A stretch of 64,000 nucleotides of DNA from JBDHDH01 sp039591615. Lineage in GTDB: Bacteria; Gemmatimonadota; Gemmatimonadetes; Gemmatimonadales; GWC2-71-9. Made by a program: the position numbers and the translations under genes. The stretch spans positions 1 through 64,000 of the forward strand of contig JBDHDH010000008.1 in the NCBI GenBank assembly GCA_039591615.1, written 5' to 3'. Positions 1-8,786 of the stretch are shown one piece after another; positions within the stretch are counted from its first letter, which is position 1; each line of letters begins with the position of its first letter. Under the pieces are notes generated by a model, which was given only the letters and a program-made list of their open reading frames with translations, searched no databases and was not told where the DNA came from.

Positions 1-114
1 CTGGACGACAGCGTGTTGCGATACCTGATCGTCGTCAACGAAGGCCTCGCGCCGGTCGCCGCGGCAAGCAAGGGCGAGCCCGAAGAGCGTGCAGAAGAGG
101 AGAATGACGAATGA
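1..114 (+). CDS. rpsF: 30S ribosomal protein S6, C-terminal end (partial)
   Basis: The window opens inside a reading frame of 37 codons that ends with TGA at 112-114. Its residues begin LDDSVLRYLIVVNEG and run into an acidic tail, which fits the last strand and C-terminal tail of ribosomal protein S6, a component of the small subunit platform that pairs with S18. The next gene is rpsR, overlapping by ATGA, and rpsF-rpsR is a widely conserved order. Only the C-terminus is visible, so the call rests on the short motif plus context. Confidence 0.8.
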   Translation: MDDSVLRYLIVVNEGLAPVAAASKGEPEERAEEENDE

Positions 115-329
115 GGGGCCGAAAGCCTTGTCCCGTGTGCGAGATGAGCGTCCGTGTCCTGGACTACAAGGACGAGCGCACGCTTTCCCGGTTCGTCACC
201 GAGCGCGGCAAAATCCTGCCGAGCCGGCTGTCAGGGATGTGCGCCCGGCACCAGCGGCAATTGGCGCGGGCTGTGAAGCGGGCGCGCTATCTCGCGCTCC
301 TGCCGTTCATCAAGGGGTTCGCAAGCTGA
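111..329 (+). CDS. rpsR: 30S ribosomal protein S18
   Basis: This 72-residue protein is a normal-length S18. It carries the KPCPVC motif near the N-terminus, the GMCARHQRQL segment, and the conserved RYLALLPF end. The cysteines at about 7, 10 and 43 suggest the zinc-binding version. It binds 16S rRNA together with S6 in the small subunit platform. The ATG overlaps the rpsF stop (ATGA), so the two are probably translationally coupled, and the DUF2232 gene follows after one base. Confidence 0.97.
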   Translation: MRGRKPCPVCEMSVRVLDYKDERTLSRFVTERGKILPSRLSGMCARHQRQLARAVKRARYLALLPFIKGFAS

Positions 330-330
330 C

Positions 331-1314
331 ATGTCTCCGCCGTCCGAGCGGCGGCCGGGCAGGTCCCCTCGACTGATCGGTCTGGTCGCGGCGGCGGTGG
401 GGTTCGGGATCTTCGCCCCCGCGGCGCTGTTCACGATGCCCTTGGCCGCGTTGCTGATGGCGTCCCAGCCCCGCACGACGTCGGAATACGCCGTCGCCGC
501 GTTGGCGGGCGGGTTCGCCTTTTGGTGGCTAGTCACGCCTGGAGATTTGCCCGATCAACTCGTCCGGGCGGCTGCGCTCTTCACCACACTGGCCTTCACC
601 CTCTCGACGCTCCGCACGAGGGCATCGGTTACCCATCGCTGCCTGCACGCGGTGGCCGTTGCCGGTGCCGCCGTCACGGGGTTGCTGGTCTTCCTCGGCT
701 CGTCGTGGGGTGAGCTGCGGTGGTGGGTGGCGCACCGCACCGGCCTAGCGGCCCGTTCCCTAATGGGACTCATGTGGTCCGCGACGCCCGTGACCGCGAA
801 CGGGAATTCCTCCACCCCGGAGCATCCCGCACTGGAACAGCTCCAACAGTGGTTCGCCGAGGTCGTCGTCATCGTCGCGGATTTCTACCCGGCGTTACTG
901 GCCCTGGAGATCATGGTCGGGCTCGCCCTGGCCACGGCGGTCTACCACCGGGTGGCACGGCACCCGCGAGGGGTTCCGCTGGCCGAGTTCCGTAACTTCC
1001 GGTTCTCGGAGCATCTGGGGTGGGCCGCTGCGATACCGTTGATCGTGGTCCTCATCCCGAAGCTCGCGGCGGCCAAGGTGGCGGCAGCCAACCTGGTCGT
1101 GGTAGCCGCTGCCCTGTATGGCCTCCGAGGGATCGCAGTTGCCGCGTATGGCCTCCAAGCCGTGGGAGCCGGCGGAATCTTCCTAACGATCTTGCTCGCA
1201 AGCATCTTCGTACTGTTGATGCCAATTGTGCTCGCTGGAGCCGTGGTCCTCGGCGTGGTGGACGCCGGGCTGCGCCTGCGGGAGCGCTGGGGCATGAAAA
1301 CTGCTGCTAAGTAG
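331..1314 (+). CDS. DUF2232 (YybS-like) membrane protein
   Basis: A 327-residue integral membrane protein with about seven or eight hydrophobic segments, for example near residues 15-45, 55-90, 105-125, 180-205, 235-275 and 285-310. Proteins of the DUF2232/YybS family are often encoded between rpsR and rplI, exactly as here, and the topology matches. The biochemical role is not established. It starts one base after the rpsR stop and ends 12 bases before rplI, so it belongs to the ribosomal operon. Family membership is inferred from position and topology more than from a diagnostic motif. Confidence 0.8.
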   Translation: MSPPSERRPGRSPRLIGLVAAAVGFGIFAPAALFTMPLAALLMASQPRTTSEYAVAALAGGFAFWWLVTPGDLPDQLVRAAALFTTLAFTLSTLRTRASVTHRCLHAVAVAGAAVTGLLVFLGSSWGELRWWVAHRTGLAARSLMGLMWSATPVTANGNSSTPEHPALEQLQQWFAEVVVIVADFYPALLALEIMVGLALATAVYHRVARHPRGVPLAEFRNFRFSEHLGWAAAIPLIVVLIPKLAAAKVAAANLVVVAAALYGLRGIAVAAYGLQAVGAGGIFLTILLASIFVLLMPIVLAGAVVLGVVDAGLRLRERWGMKTAAK

Positions 1315-1326
1315 ACAGGATACACT

Positions 1327-1770
1327 ATGGAAATCATTCTCCGACAGACCGTTCCCGAGCTGGGGCGCGCCGGTGAGATTCTCACGGTCAAAGCCGGCTA
1401 CGCCCGCAATTATCTGATCCCTCGCGGGCTTGCCTACGTGGCCTCGGAAGCCAACAAGCGCCGGGCCGAGAACGAGGCTCGGCGCCATGCCGACCGCCTC
1501 GTGTCCGAACAGACCGAGGCGGAAGCCCTCGCCGCCAAGCTCGCCGAGATCTCCCTCACCTTCACCGCGAAGGCAGGGGAAGGCGACAAGCTCTTCGGAT
1601 CGATCACCGCGGCCGACATCTCTGACAAGCTTGCTGAAGAGGGCTATCAGATCGACAAGCGAATAGTCGAGCTCCATGAGCCCATCAAGATGATCGGTAT
1701 CTACAAGGTGCCGATCCGCCTCCATCCTGACGTTCGCGTCGAGGTTCGCGTCTGGGTCGTGAAGGAGTAG
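1327..1770 (+). CDS. rplI: 50S ribosomal protein L9
   Basis: This 147-residue protein is a full-length bL9. The N-terminal rRNA-binding domain begins MEIILRQTVPELGRAGEI and contains the conserved segment GYARNYLIPRGLA. A long connecting helix (about residues 41-75) and the C-terminal domain with GDKLFGSITAADI follow. It binds 23S rRNA at the base of the L1 stalk. It is the last ribosomal gene of the cluster, and a GAAGGAG sequence lies at its 3' end just before the next gene. Confidence 0.97.
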   Translation: MEIILRQTVPELGRAGEILTVKAGYARNYLIPRGLAYVASEANKRRAENEARRHADRLVSEQTEAEALAAKLAEISLTFTAKAGEGDKLFGSITAADISDKLAEEGYQIDKRIVELHEPIKMIGIYKVPIRLHPDVRVEVRVWVVKE

Positions 1771-1847
1771 CGGCAGCGAGCGCTGTCGGGATCACGTACC
1801 TCGACGGCCCCCGGCTGCAGCGCTCGCTGCTGGCGGCCGCCGACTGG

Positions 1848-3623
1848 GTGGATGCCGGTCGGGAGGAGCTCAACCGGATCAACGTGTTCCCGGTCCCCGA
1901 CGGCGACACGGGCACCAACTTCGCCCTCACCCTGCGAGCCACGGCCGAGAAAGTCCGCTCCCTGCAAACGGTCACGCTCCCCACAGTCACCAGGGCCATG
2001 GCGGAGGCGTGCATCTTCGGCGCACGCGGGAACTCGGGCATGCTCCTCTCACAGTTCCTCCTGGGCTTTCGGGAGGCGCTGGGGGACCGCCGCCGGGCGA
2101 CGACCGCCGACATAGCCCGCGCCATGCGGGCGGGCGCCGACCGTCTGGCCCGTTCCCTCGATCAACCCGTCGAGGGCACCATCCTCACGGTGTCGCGGGA
2201 CGTCGCCAACGCCGCGGAACGATCCGCTGAGCGCACCGGCAACATCGAGATCTTCATGCGCGACGTCCTCGCGCACGCGCAGGCGTCTCTCAGACGTACG
2301 CCGGAGTTACTCGCCGTCCTTAGAGAGGCCGGCGTGGTCGACGCCGGGGCAAAGGCGTTCGTCCGAATTTGGGAAGGCGTGGTTCGCCTCATTGAGGGCG
2401 ATCCGATTTTGGCCGCACCGGAGGCCCTCTCCTTCGACGTGCCCGACGCGGCCGCGCTCGCGGAAGTCGCGGCCGAACGCGACTACCACTACTGCACCGA
2501 GGCGCTGGTGCGGGGGGACGGCCTCCCCCCGACCACCGAGGTGCGATCCGCCCTTCGGGTGCTTGGCGGATCGATCGTGGTCCTCGCCAACGAAGATCTT
2601 CTCAAGGTGCACGTACACACCGACACACCGGACCGCGTGTTCGAACTCGCGCGCGGATGGGGGAAGATCGAGACAACCAAGGCTGACGACATGCAGGCGC
2701 AGCACCGCTCCAGGCACGGACTCCGCCGTCATATCGCCGTCGTGGCCGACTCCTCATGCGACCTCCCGGACCGCGTGGTCGATGCTCACGGGATGATCGT
2801 GGTTCCGCTGCAGGTCATCGAGGGCGATGCGATCTATTTGGATCGAGTCGAGATCCGGGGCGCAGAGCTGTACGATCGCATGCGCAATCAGGGCATACAG
2901 TTCAGCACATCACAGCCCACTCCCGGCGCCCTCCGTGAATCGTTCGAAGATGCGCGGGAAGTGGCCGACGCGGTCATCGGTATCTTCGTGGGCGGGGCGC
3001 TATCGGGAACTCTGGGGTCAGCCCAGGCGGCGGTGGAAGCCGTCGGGCTGACCGGCATCCACCTCGTCGACTCCCGCTCGGCATCGCTCGGCCTTGGGCT
3101 GCTAGCCCTGCGGGCAGCGGAGCTCGCCGAGGCTGGCTGGTCGGCCGGCGACATCGTTCGCGAGATCGAGCGCATCCGAGACCGGTCCGGCGCCTTCTTC
3201 ACGGTGGACACCTTCGAGAATCTCCTGCGCTCCGGACGTGTGAGTCGTGGTCGAGCCTGGCTGGGGAGCCTCCTGGATATCAAGCCGATTCTCGAGGTGA
3301 ACCGGGCGGGGCGGGTCGTGCCACTGGACCGGGTCCGAGGACGCGCCGGTCTAGTCGACCGGGTTCTCGAGCACCTCGACCGGCGTCTCACGCCGCGCCC
3401 GAGCACGCTTCGTCTTGCAGTCGCCCACGCCGATGCCCCTGACATCGCGGAGCAGCTGCGCGAACAACTCGTGCGTCGGTATTCGCCACGCGACTGTCTC
3501 GTAAACCACGTCACGGCGGCACTGGGTGTGCATACTGGTCCCGGGGCGTGGGGTATATTCTATCAAATCGAAGACCCTCCATCGGCAACCGAAGCGGAAC
3601 CATTAGCGACCACGCGCGAATAG
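1848..3623 (+). CDS. DAK2-DegV fusion, predicted fatty acid kinase with its own fatty acid-binding domain
   Basis: From GTG 1848 the product is 591 residues. The N-terminal half is a DAK2/DhaL-type kinase domain like FakA/YloV, with NVFPVPDGDTGTN and ARGNSGMLLSQ. From about residue 299 a complete DegV/FakB-type EDD domain follows, opening VADSSCDLP and containing FFTVDTFENLLRSGRVSR. In Firmicutes FakA phosphorylates fatty acids bound to a separate FakB; here both parts are on one chain. The start is uncertain. The same frame upstream (about 1791-1847) encodes the conserved N-terminal stretch ITYLDGPRLQRSLL, but no ATG, GTG or TTG lies between the in-frame stop at 1728 and GTG 1848. rsfS overlaps the 3' end. 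Confidence 0.9.
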   Translation: MDAGREELNRINVFPVPDGDTGTNFALTLRATAEKVRSLQTVTLPTVTRAMAEACIFGARGNSGMLLSQFLLGFREALGDRRRATTADIARAMRAGADRLARSLDQPVEGTILTVSRDVANAAERSAERTGNIEIFMRDVLAHAQASLRRTPELLAVLREAGVVDAGAKAFVRIWEGVVRLIEGDPILAAPEALSFDVPDAAALAEVAAERDYHYCTEALVRGDGLPPTTEVRSALRVLGGSIVVLANEDLLKVHVHTDTPDRVFELARGWGKIETTKADDMQAQHRSRHGLRRHIAVVADSSCDLPDRVVDAHGMIVVPLQVIEGDAIYLDRVEIRGAELYDRMRNQGIQFSTSQPTPGALRESFEDAREVADAVIGIFVGGALSGTLGSAQAAVEAVGLTGIHLVDSRSASLGLGLLALRAAELAEAGWSAGDIVREIERIRDRSGAFFTVDTFENLLRSGRVSRGRAWLGSLLDIKPILEVNRAGRVVPLDRVRGRAGLVDRVLEHLDRRLTPRPSTLRLAVAHADAPDIAEQLREQLVRRYSPRDCLVNHVTAALGVHTGPGAWGIFYQIEDPPSATEAEPLATTRE

Positions 3624-3979
3624 CAAAGGAACAGCGGCGCGACCTGCGGCTGGCAGTTGACACGCTCGACGAGCACAAGGCCTTCGAGATCGGCGTGCTC
3701 GATCTGCGGAATCTGAGCGACGCAACCGACTTCTTCGTCATCGCGTCCGGATCGTCAGACACGCACGTCCGCGCGCTCGCCGAGCACGTCGTCGGCGCCC
3801 TGGAACGGGCCGGACGCCGTGCGCATCACGTGGAGGGGGTGGTGGCAGGGCGGTGGGCGCTGTTGGACTTCGTGGATTTCGTCGTTCACATCTTCCACCC
3901 CACCATACGTGAGTTCTACCAGCTGGAGCGGTTGTGGGCGGACGCCCCTGCCGTGACACTGAGCGCAAGGGTCGGGTAG
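3548..3979 (+). CDS. rsfS: ribosomal silencing factor RsfS
   Basis: The C-terminal 110 residues match the RsfS/YbeB/Iojap family: AFEIGVLDLRNLSDATDFFVIASG, HVRALAEHV, a basic segment, and GRWALLDFVDFVVHIFHPTIREFYQLERLWADA. The factor binds L14 and blocks subunit joining when nutrients are scarce. The first available start in the frame is GTG 3548, which overlaps the preceding gene by 76 bases and adds about 25 unconserved residues. The real start may lie further in at a non-standard codon. The next gene begins five bases after the stop. Confidence 0.93.
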   Translation: MGYILSNRRPSIGNRSGTISDHARIAKEQRRDLRLAVDTLDEHKAFEIGVLDLRNLSDATDFFVIASGSSDTHVRALAEHVVGALERAGRRAHHVEGVVAGRWALLDFVDFVVHIFHPTIREFYQLERLWADAPAVTLSARVG

Positions 3980-3984
3980 GTCTC

Positions 3985-6900
3985 ATGGGTCGATGGATGG
4001 GACTCGTCGTGCTCGCGACGCTCGTGGTGGCGCCAGCGACGCGGGCTCAGTACTTCGGCAAGAACAAGGTGCAGTACAGGCACCTCGACTTCGCGGTCAT
4101 CGCAACCGACCACTTCGACGTGTACTTCTACGAGGGCGAGAGGGCTGCGGCCGTGGACGCGGCTCGCATGGCGGAGCGCGCTTATGCCCGGATCTCCCGC
4201 GTGTTCAACCATCGCTACCGCGAGCGCCAACCCATCATTCTCTTCGCGTCACACAGCGAGTTCCAGCAAAACAACATCACCGACATCGGTGAGGGAATCG
4301 GTGGCGTCACCGAGCCGTTCCGCCATCGCATTCTCCTGCCGTTCACCGGCTCGTACGCCGAGTTCGAGCACGTTCTCCAGCACGAGATCGTGCATCAGTT
4401 CCAGTTCGACGTCTTTGCCCGCGGACGGATCGGCGGGTCCATCCCACGCCTCATGGCGGTGAACCCACCCCTCTGGTTCACCGAAGGAATGGCCGAGTAT
4501 CTGTCGCTCGGACCCATCACCCCCCCAACAGCGATGTGGCTGCGGGACGCCGCTTTGGAAGGGGGCCTTCCCTCCCTCGCGGAGCTCACGTACGACCCCC
4601 GGTATTCCCCCTACCGATTCGGCCACGCCCTCTGGTCCTACATCGGGGAGCGCTGGGGCGACGCGGCAGTCGGCGAGCTCCTACAGGCGACGGCAGCATC
4701 CGGCGTGGACGAAGGCGTTCGCCGCATCCTCGGAGTCTCCGTGGCGGATCTCGTCGACGAGTGGCACGATGCGATCCAACGCGCGTACCTGCCCCAGATC
4801 GCGGACCTCGAGCAGGCGCGCCGAATCGGTCTCCCCGTCCTGACCCATCGCACGACGTCCGCGCGACTGCACCTCGCGCCGGCCATCTCGCCCGACGGTC
4901 GTGAGATCGCGTTCCTGTCCGAAGGGGGCTCGTTCTTCATCGATCTCTATCTGGCGGATGCTACCACGGGCCGTGTGAAGCAGCGGCTCATCAAGAGCGC
5001 GTTCAGTAGCGACTTCGAGAGCTTGCGATTCCTGAACTCGTCGGGATCCTGGTCGCCGGACGCCCGCTTCTTCGCCATCGCCGTGAAGCATGGTGGATCG
5101 GACGACCTCGTGATCTTCGACGTCAGCCGCCGGACGGTGCATCGACGTATCCAGATTCCGCTGAACGGCGTGTCCACGCCGTCGTGGTCCCCGGATGGTA
5201 CGCAGATCGTCTTCACCGGCTACGACGGCGGCTTCTCGGACCTCTTCATCATCGGAGCCGACGGCGGCGACCTCCGCCGCCTCACGAACGACGCCTACGC
5301 CGACCTGCAGCCGAGCTGGGCACCCGACGGCCGGGCCATCGCCTTCACCACCGATCGCGGGACCCCATCGGACCTCGAGACGCTCAGTATGGCCCCGGTA
5401 CGCATTGCGCTCTATCACCTCGACACGCATGGCATCGAGGTGCTTCGGAGCATGCGAGGGCGAAACATCAACCCAGTGTGGGCACCCGATAGTCGTTCCG
5501 TTGCCTTCGTGTCCGACCGTAACGGCATCCCGAACCTGTTTCTGTACGAACTGGACGAGCGCGAGACATACCAGCTCACCAATCTGTTCACCGGCGTTTC
5601 GGGCATCACGCCGATGTCGCCGGCGATCTCGTGGGCGAAGGAGGCGGATCGCCTGGTGTTCACCTATTACGAACGCCGGGAATTCAACGTCTACGCCGTC
5701 GAAAACCCCCGAGCACTCAAGACTGAGCCGTATCGCGAGGACTCGCAGCGCCCGGAGGTCGCGTCTCTTCTGGGGCTCGAGAGCGATTCCACTCCGGCTG
5801 CCGGAGCACCTGGCATCTCGCTCCTCGACCCCGATAGCATCCGCACGGTGTCGCTCTACCGAAGCCCGCCGGCGTTCATGCCGCCGGAACGCGCCCTCGA
5901 CGCGGACTCGAGTTCCGCAGCCGCTTCCCCTGTGTCCGACGACAGCACGTCATCCCGAGATGCCGCGCAGCCCCCCAGAGACGACGCTCCCATCCCCAGA
6001 GTGTCGTTCCACGCCGGCGAGCATCTCCAGCCACCCGCCCTCGTCCCCGCCGCCAGCTCCCGGCCTAGGGAACCGATCTCCGTGAAGGCACTGCTCGACA
6101 GTGTGACCCTTGCCTTACCGGATCCGGCGGGATTCACTATCCGCGACTACTCCGCTTCGTTGGCTCCAGACTTCATCGCCCAGCCGACCGTTGGGTTCGT
6201 GCGGGACAACTTCGGGAGCGGGTTTTACGGCGGGAGTGCGATCTCGCTCTCCGACATGCTGTCCAACCATCGACTGGTGTTCGCGGGGCAGGTGAACGGG
6301 AGAATCGAGGAAGCCCAGATCCTCGGCGTCTACGCCAACCTGAGCCGCCGGGTGAACTGGGCCTCGGGGGCGCAGCAGAGTCCCTACTTCTATTTTACCG
6401 GGAGCTCCGCATCAGCCGCCGACTCGTTGGGGGTCCGGACGGTCACCACCCGCCTCGAGCGATTCATCGTCCGCCAGGCATTCCTCGAGGCGTTCCGACC
6501 GTTCGACCGGTTTCGCCGACTCGAGGGGAGTATCCGAGCGGTCAATGTCGGTCGGACCGCCGTGGATCTGGTCCAGTTCATCAGTCCATCAGGGTTCGTG
6601 ACGGACATCGAGCGGGATCAGCAGGGTCTGGGGAGCGTGAGCTACGTGCAGCCCTCACTCGCAATGGTGTTCGATAACTCCGTTTCGCTATGGGTCGGCC
6701 CGTTGCTGGGGCAGCGCTACCGTTTCGAGTACGCGCCCGCGTTCGGGGGCTGGCACTTTCACCAAGTCCTCGGCGACTACCGCCGGTACGACCAGCTCTT
6801 CGGCCCATTCACCTTCGCGACCCGCACGCTATTCTTTGGTCGATTCGGGGAGGACGGCGATGAGTTTCCCATCTTCATCGGTGTTCCGGACCTCCTGCGG

Positions 6901-7317
6901 GGGTACACGGCGGGATCCCTCCGCGACCACGAATGCCGGATGGAAGGGTCTGGCTCGGACTCCGGGTGCGGCGCGCTGGATCAGCTGATTGGCTCGCGGA
7001 TCGGCGTCTTCAACGCCGAGCTCCGCTTCCCCCTACTCCGAGCCATGGCGCTGGGCTTCGCCCCGGTGGGGATCCCACCCATCGAAGCCGCGGTATTCTT
7101 CGATGCGGGGATCGCCTGGGACAGCAACAGCCGGGTCGTTTTCACGCGCGACGAGGGGGAGCCGCAAGACGTGACCCGCAGCCCGCTCTACAGTTGGGGT
7201 CTCTCGCTGAGAGGCAACTTTCTGGGCTTCGTCATTCTGCGGGCGGACTACGCGAAGCCGCTCTCCCGCGGTGGGCAGGGGGCATATTGGACACTGAGCT
7301 TGGGGCCGACGTTTTGA
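3985..7317 (+). CDS. secreted peptidase-like protein with PD40 beta-propeller and C-terminal beta-barrel
   Basis: From ATG 3985 the protein has 1110 residues and a signal peptide (hydrophobic to about 20, then TRAQ). Residues 30-280 form a zinc-peptidase MA-like domain: HEIVH at about 133-137 and WFTEGMAEYLSLG about 40 residues later supply a plausible HExxH...E site. Residues 290-580 are TolB/PD40-type propeller repeats, with several copies like SPDGREIAF and SWSPDGTQIVFTG. A proline/serine-rich linker follows, and the last 400 residues, ending YWTLSLGPTF, resemble an Omp85/surface-antigen type barrel with a terminal aromatic. It is presumably anchored in the outer membrane with the peptidase in the periplasm or outside. 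Substrate unknown. The upstream in-frame ATG/GTG codons would remove the signal peptide position, so 3985 was chosen. Confidence 0.85.
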   Translation: MGRWMGLVVLATLVVAPATRAQYFGKNKVQYRHLDFAVIATDHFDVYFYEGERAAAVDAARMAERAYARISRVFNHRYRERQPIILFASHSEFQQNNITDIGEGIGGVTEPFRHRILLPFTGSYAEFEHVLQHEIVHQFQFDVFARGRIGGSIPRLMAVNPPLWFTEGMAEYLSLGPITPPTAMWLRDAALEGGLPSLAELTYDPRYSPYRFGHALWSYIGERWGDAAVGELLQATAASGVDEGVRRILGVSVADLVDEWHDAIQRAYLPQIADLEQARRIGLPVLTHRTTSARLHLAPAISPDGREIAFLSEGGSFFIDLYLADATTGRVKQRLIKSAFSSDFESLRFLNSSGSWSPDARFFAIAVKHGGSDDLVIFDVSRRTVHRRIQIPLNGVSTPSWSPDGTQIVFTGYDGGFSDLFIIGADGGDLRRLTNDAYADLQPSWAPDGRAIAFTTDRGTPSDLETLSMAPVRIALYHLDTHGIEVLRSMRGRNINPVWAPDSRSVAFVSDRNGIPNLFLYELDERETYQLTNLFTGVSGITPMSPAISWAKEADRLVFTYYERREFNVYAVENPRALKTEPYREDSQRPEVASLLGLESDSTPAAGAPGISLLDPDSIRTVSLYRSPPAFMPPERALDADSSSAAASPVSDDSTSSRDAAQPPRDDAPIPRVSFHAGEHLQPPALVPAASSRPREPISVKALLDSVTLALPDPAGFTIRDYSASLAPDFIAQPTVGFVRDNFGSGFYGGSAISLSDMLSNHRLVFAGQVNGRIEEAQILGVYANLSRRVNWASGAQQSPYFYFTGSSASAADSLGVRTVTTRLERFIVRQAFLEAFRPFDRFRRLEGSIRAVNVGRTAVDLVQFISPSGFVTDIERDQQGLGSVSYVQPSLAMVFDNSVSLWVGPLLGQRYRFEYAPAFGGWHFHQVLGDYRRYDQLFGPFTFATRTLFFGRFGEDGDEFPIFIGVPDLLRGYTAGSLRDHECRMEGSGSDSGCGALDQLIGSRIGVFNAELRFPLLRAMALGFAPVGIPPIEAAVFFDAGIAWDSNSRVVFTRDEGEPQDVTRSPLYSWGLSLRGNFLGFVILRADYAKPLSRGGQGAYWTLSLGPTF

Positions 7318-8786
7318 AAAGGCGGATCGACGAATCGACGGATCGACGGACGGCGGAGGCGCGCCGACGGCTCTGGGTCACCAGGGGACGGCCCAACCGT
7401 CGGATCGCCTGCCTCGTCCTGTGCGCCGGCGCCCTCGGGAGTTGCGGCTCCGAAACACCCCCGAATCCCGTCAAGGACGCATTCGCCCAGGGGGGCGCAG
7501 TGCGGGAGGCGGAGGCCGCCGTGGCCTTCCGCTTCGCGCCCGAACAAGGAGTGGGCATTCAGCTCTACCGGCTCCCGAACCTGGCGCGGGTAGACTGGGA
7601 TTTTGAGGGGGCCGGCGCGGCAACCATACGGACCGTCGGTTTCGCAGGGGACGAGGATCTCGTCTACGCCTTGACCAGCGCGGCTGAGCTCGTCACCCTC
7701 GATCTGACCACCGGGAGGACCCGCGTCATCGATACGAGCGTCGTGCACGCGACCCTCGGCCCCACCGGCACTCCCTATCTCGTGCGGGCTGACGGGACCA
7801 TCGGCAGGGTCTCCCGCCGCTCGGTCATCGAGTGGTCGACGCGCGCTGAGCCGCTCCCCTCGGCGATCTGGGCCGGTGCACGCAACCGCATCGTCGCCCT
7901 GGCATCGACAGAGGAAGGCGACAGGTGGCTCATGAGCCTCGCCGACGGTCGCCCGACGGTTATGCAACGCATCCCTCAGGGACAGATTAGCGTTGCGTCT
8001 TGGGGTGATGTGGCGGTCGTGAGCACCGATTCCGGGCTGGCCGTCTTCGATCCGGCCGACACTGCCGGGGCCCAGTTCCGCAGGCTTCGCCCGGCGCCCG
8101 GGCCCGTGGCCGTATCCCCCGCCGCGCATCACATCTATACTGTCGATGTGGAAGGGGAGCTATTGGTATATGATCGCTTCGAACTTCGCCGCCTTCGGAG
8201 CCTCCGGATGCCCGGCACGGCAACCGACCTCCGCGGCGACCCGCTGGGGCGCCTTCTGCTCATCCGCGCCGCGGGCGAGGAGACGATTTGGGTCGTCGAC
8301 ACCGTCCGGTGGGAGCTCGTCGCGACCCTCGAGGGCTCGTGGGATACCGACCTGCCGATCGTGACACCAGACGGGACGGTCCTGGCGCGCCAGCGAGACG
8401 ACGTGGTGGCCGTCGTCGGCGAGCCCTACGCGGTGTCCGATCGCGTGGACGGCGGGGCTGGCGATCTTTGGCTCGCGGCGGCATGGGACCCCCGTCGCCC
8501 GATGCTGCAGGTCATGCAGGACTCGGTGCCCGAACCCGCTCCGGGTGGTGGTGCGTTCTTTGTCCAGGTGAGCAGCACGCGAAACAACGCGTGGGCCGAG
8601 GACTTCGCGCAGAACCTGCGCCGGGCTGGGATGGCCGCTAGCGTCCTGACGCCTCAAGACGTCGACGATCTCTATCGCGTCGTCCTCGGTCCCTTCCCGA
8701 CGCGGGAAGCTGCAGAGGTCGTGAGCCGGCAATTGGGCCTCCCATCCTGGATCACGCGGCGAGACACGACGTCCGGTATCCCGTGA
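7314..8786 (+). CDS. SPOR-domain lipoprotein with beta-propeller-like middle
   Basis: The frame is entered by a TTG at 7314 that overlaps the previous TGA (TTGA). This start gives a 490-residue lipoprotein whose basic n-region is followed by a hydrophobic stretch and the lipobox LGSC. The middle (about 60-390) is rich in short beta strands that look like propeller blades. The C-terminus is a SPOR domain (FFVQVSSTRN..., VLGPFPTREAAEVV), a fold that binds denuded septal peptidoglycan. The stop overlaps the next gene by GTGA. Cell-envelope or division function is inferred from the SPOR domain and neighbours. Confidence 0.75.
   Translation: MKRRIDESTDRRTAEARRRLWVTRGRPNRRIACLVLCAGALGSCGSETPPNPVKDAFAQGGAVREAEAAVAFRFAPEQGVGIQLYRLPNLARVDWDFEGAGAATIRTVGFAGDEDLVYALTSAAELVTLDLTTGRTRVIDTSVVHATLGPTGTPYLVRADGTIGRVSRRSVIEWSTRAEPLPSAIWAGARNRIVALASTEEGDRWLMSLADGRPTVMQRIPQGQISVASWGDVAVVSTDSGLAVFDPADTAGAQFRRLRPAPGPVAVSPAAHHIYTVDVEGELLVYDRFELRRLRSLRMPGTATDLRGDPLGRLLLIRAAGEETIWVVDTVRWELVATLEGSWDTDLPIVTPDGTVLARQRDDVVAVVGEPYAVSDRVDGGAGDLWLAAAWDPRRPMLQVMQDSVPEPAPGGGAFFVQVSSTRNNAWAEDFAQNLRRAGMAASVLTPQDVDDLYRVVLGPFPTREAAEVVSRQLGLPSWITRRDTTSGIP
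7325..7348 (+). repeat. three tandem copies of an 8-base unit
   Basis: The units GATCGACG, AATCGACG and GATCGACG follow one another directly. They fall in the N-terminal coding part of the SPOR lipoprotein, just after its TTG start. Because the unit is not a multiple of three, copy-number slippage would shift the reading frame. Confidence 0.6.
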
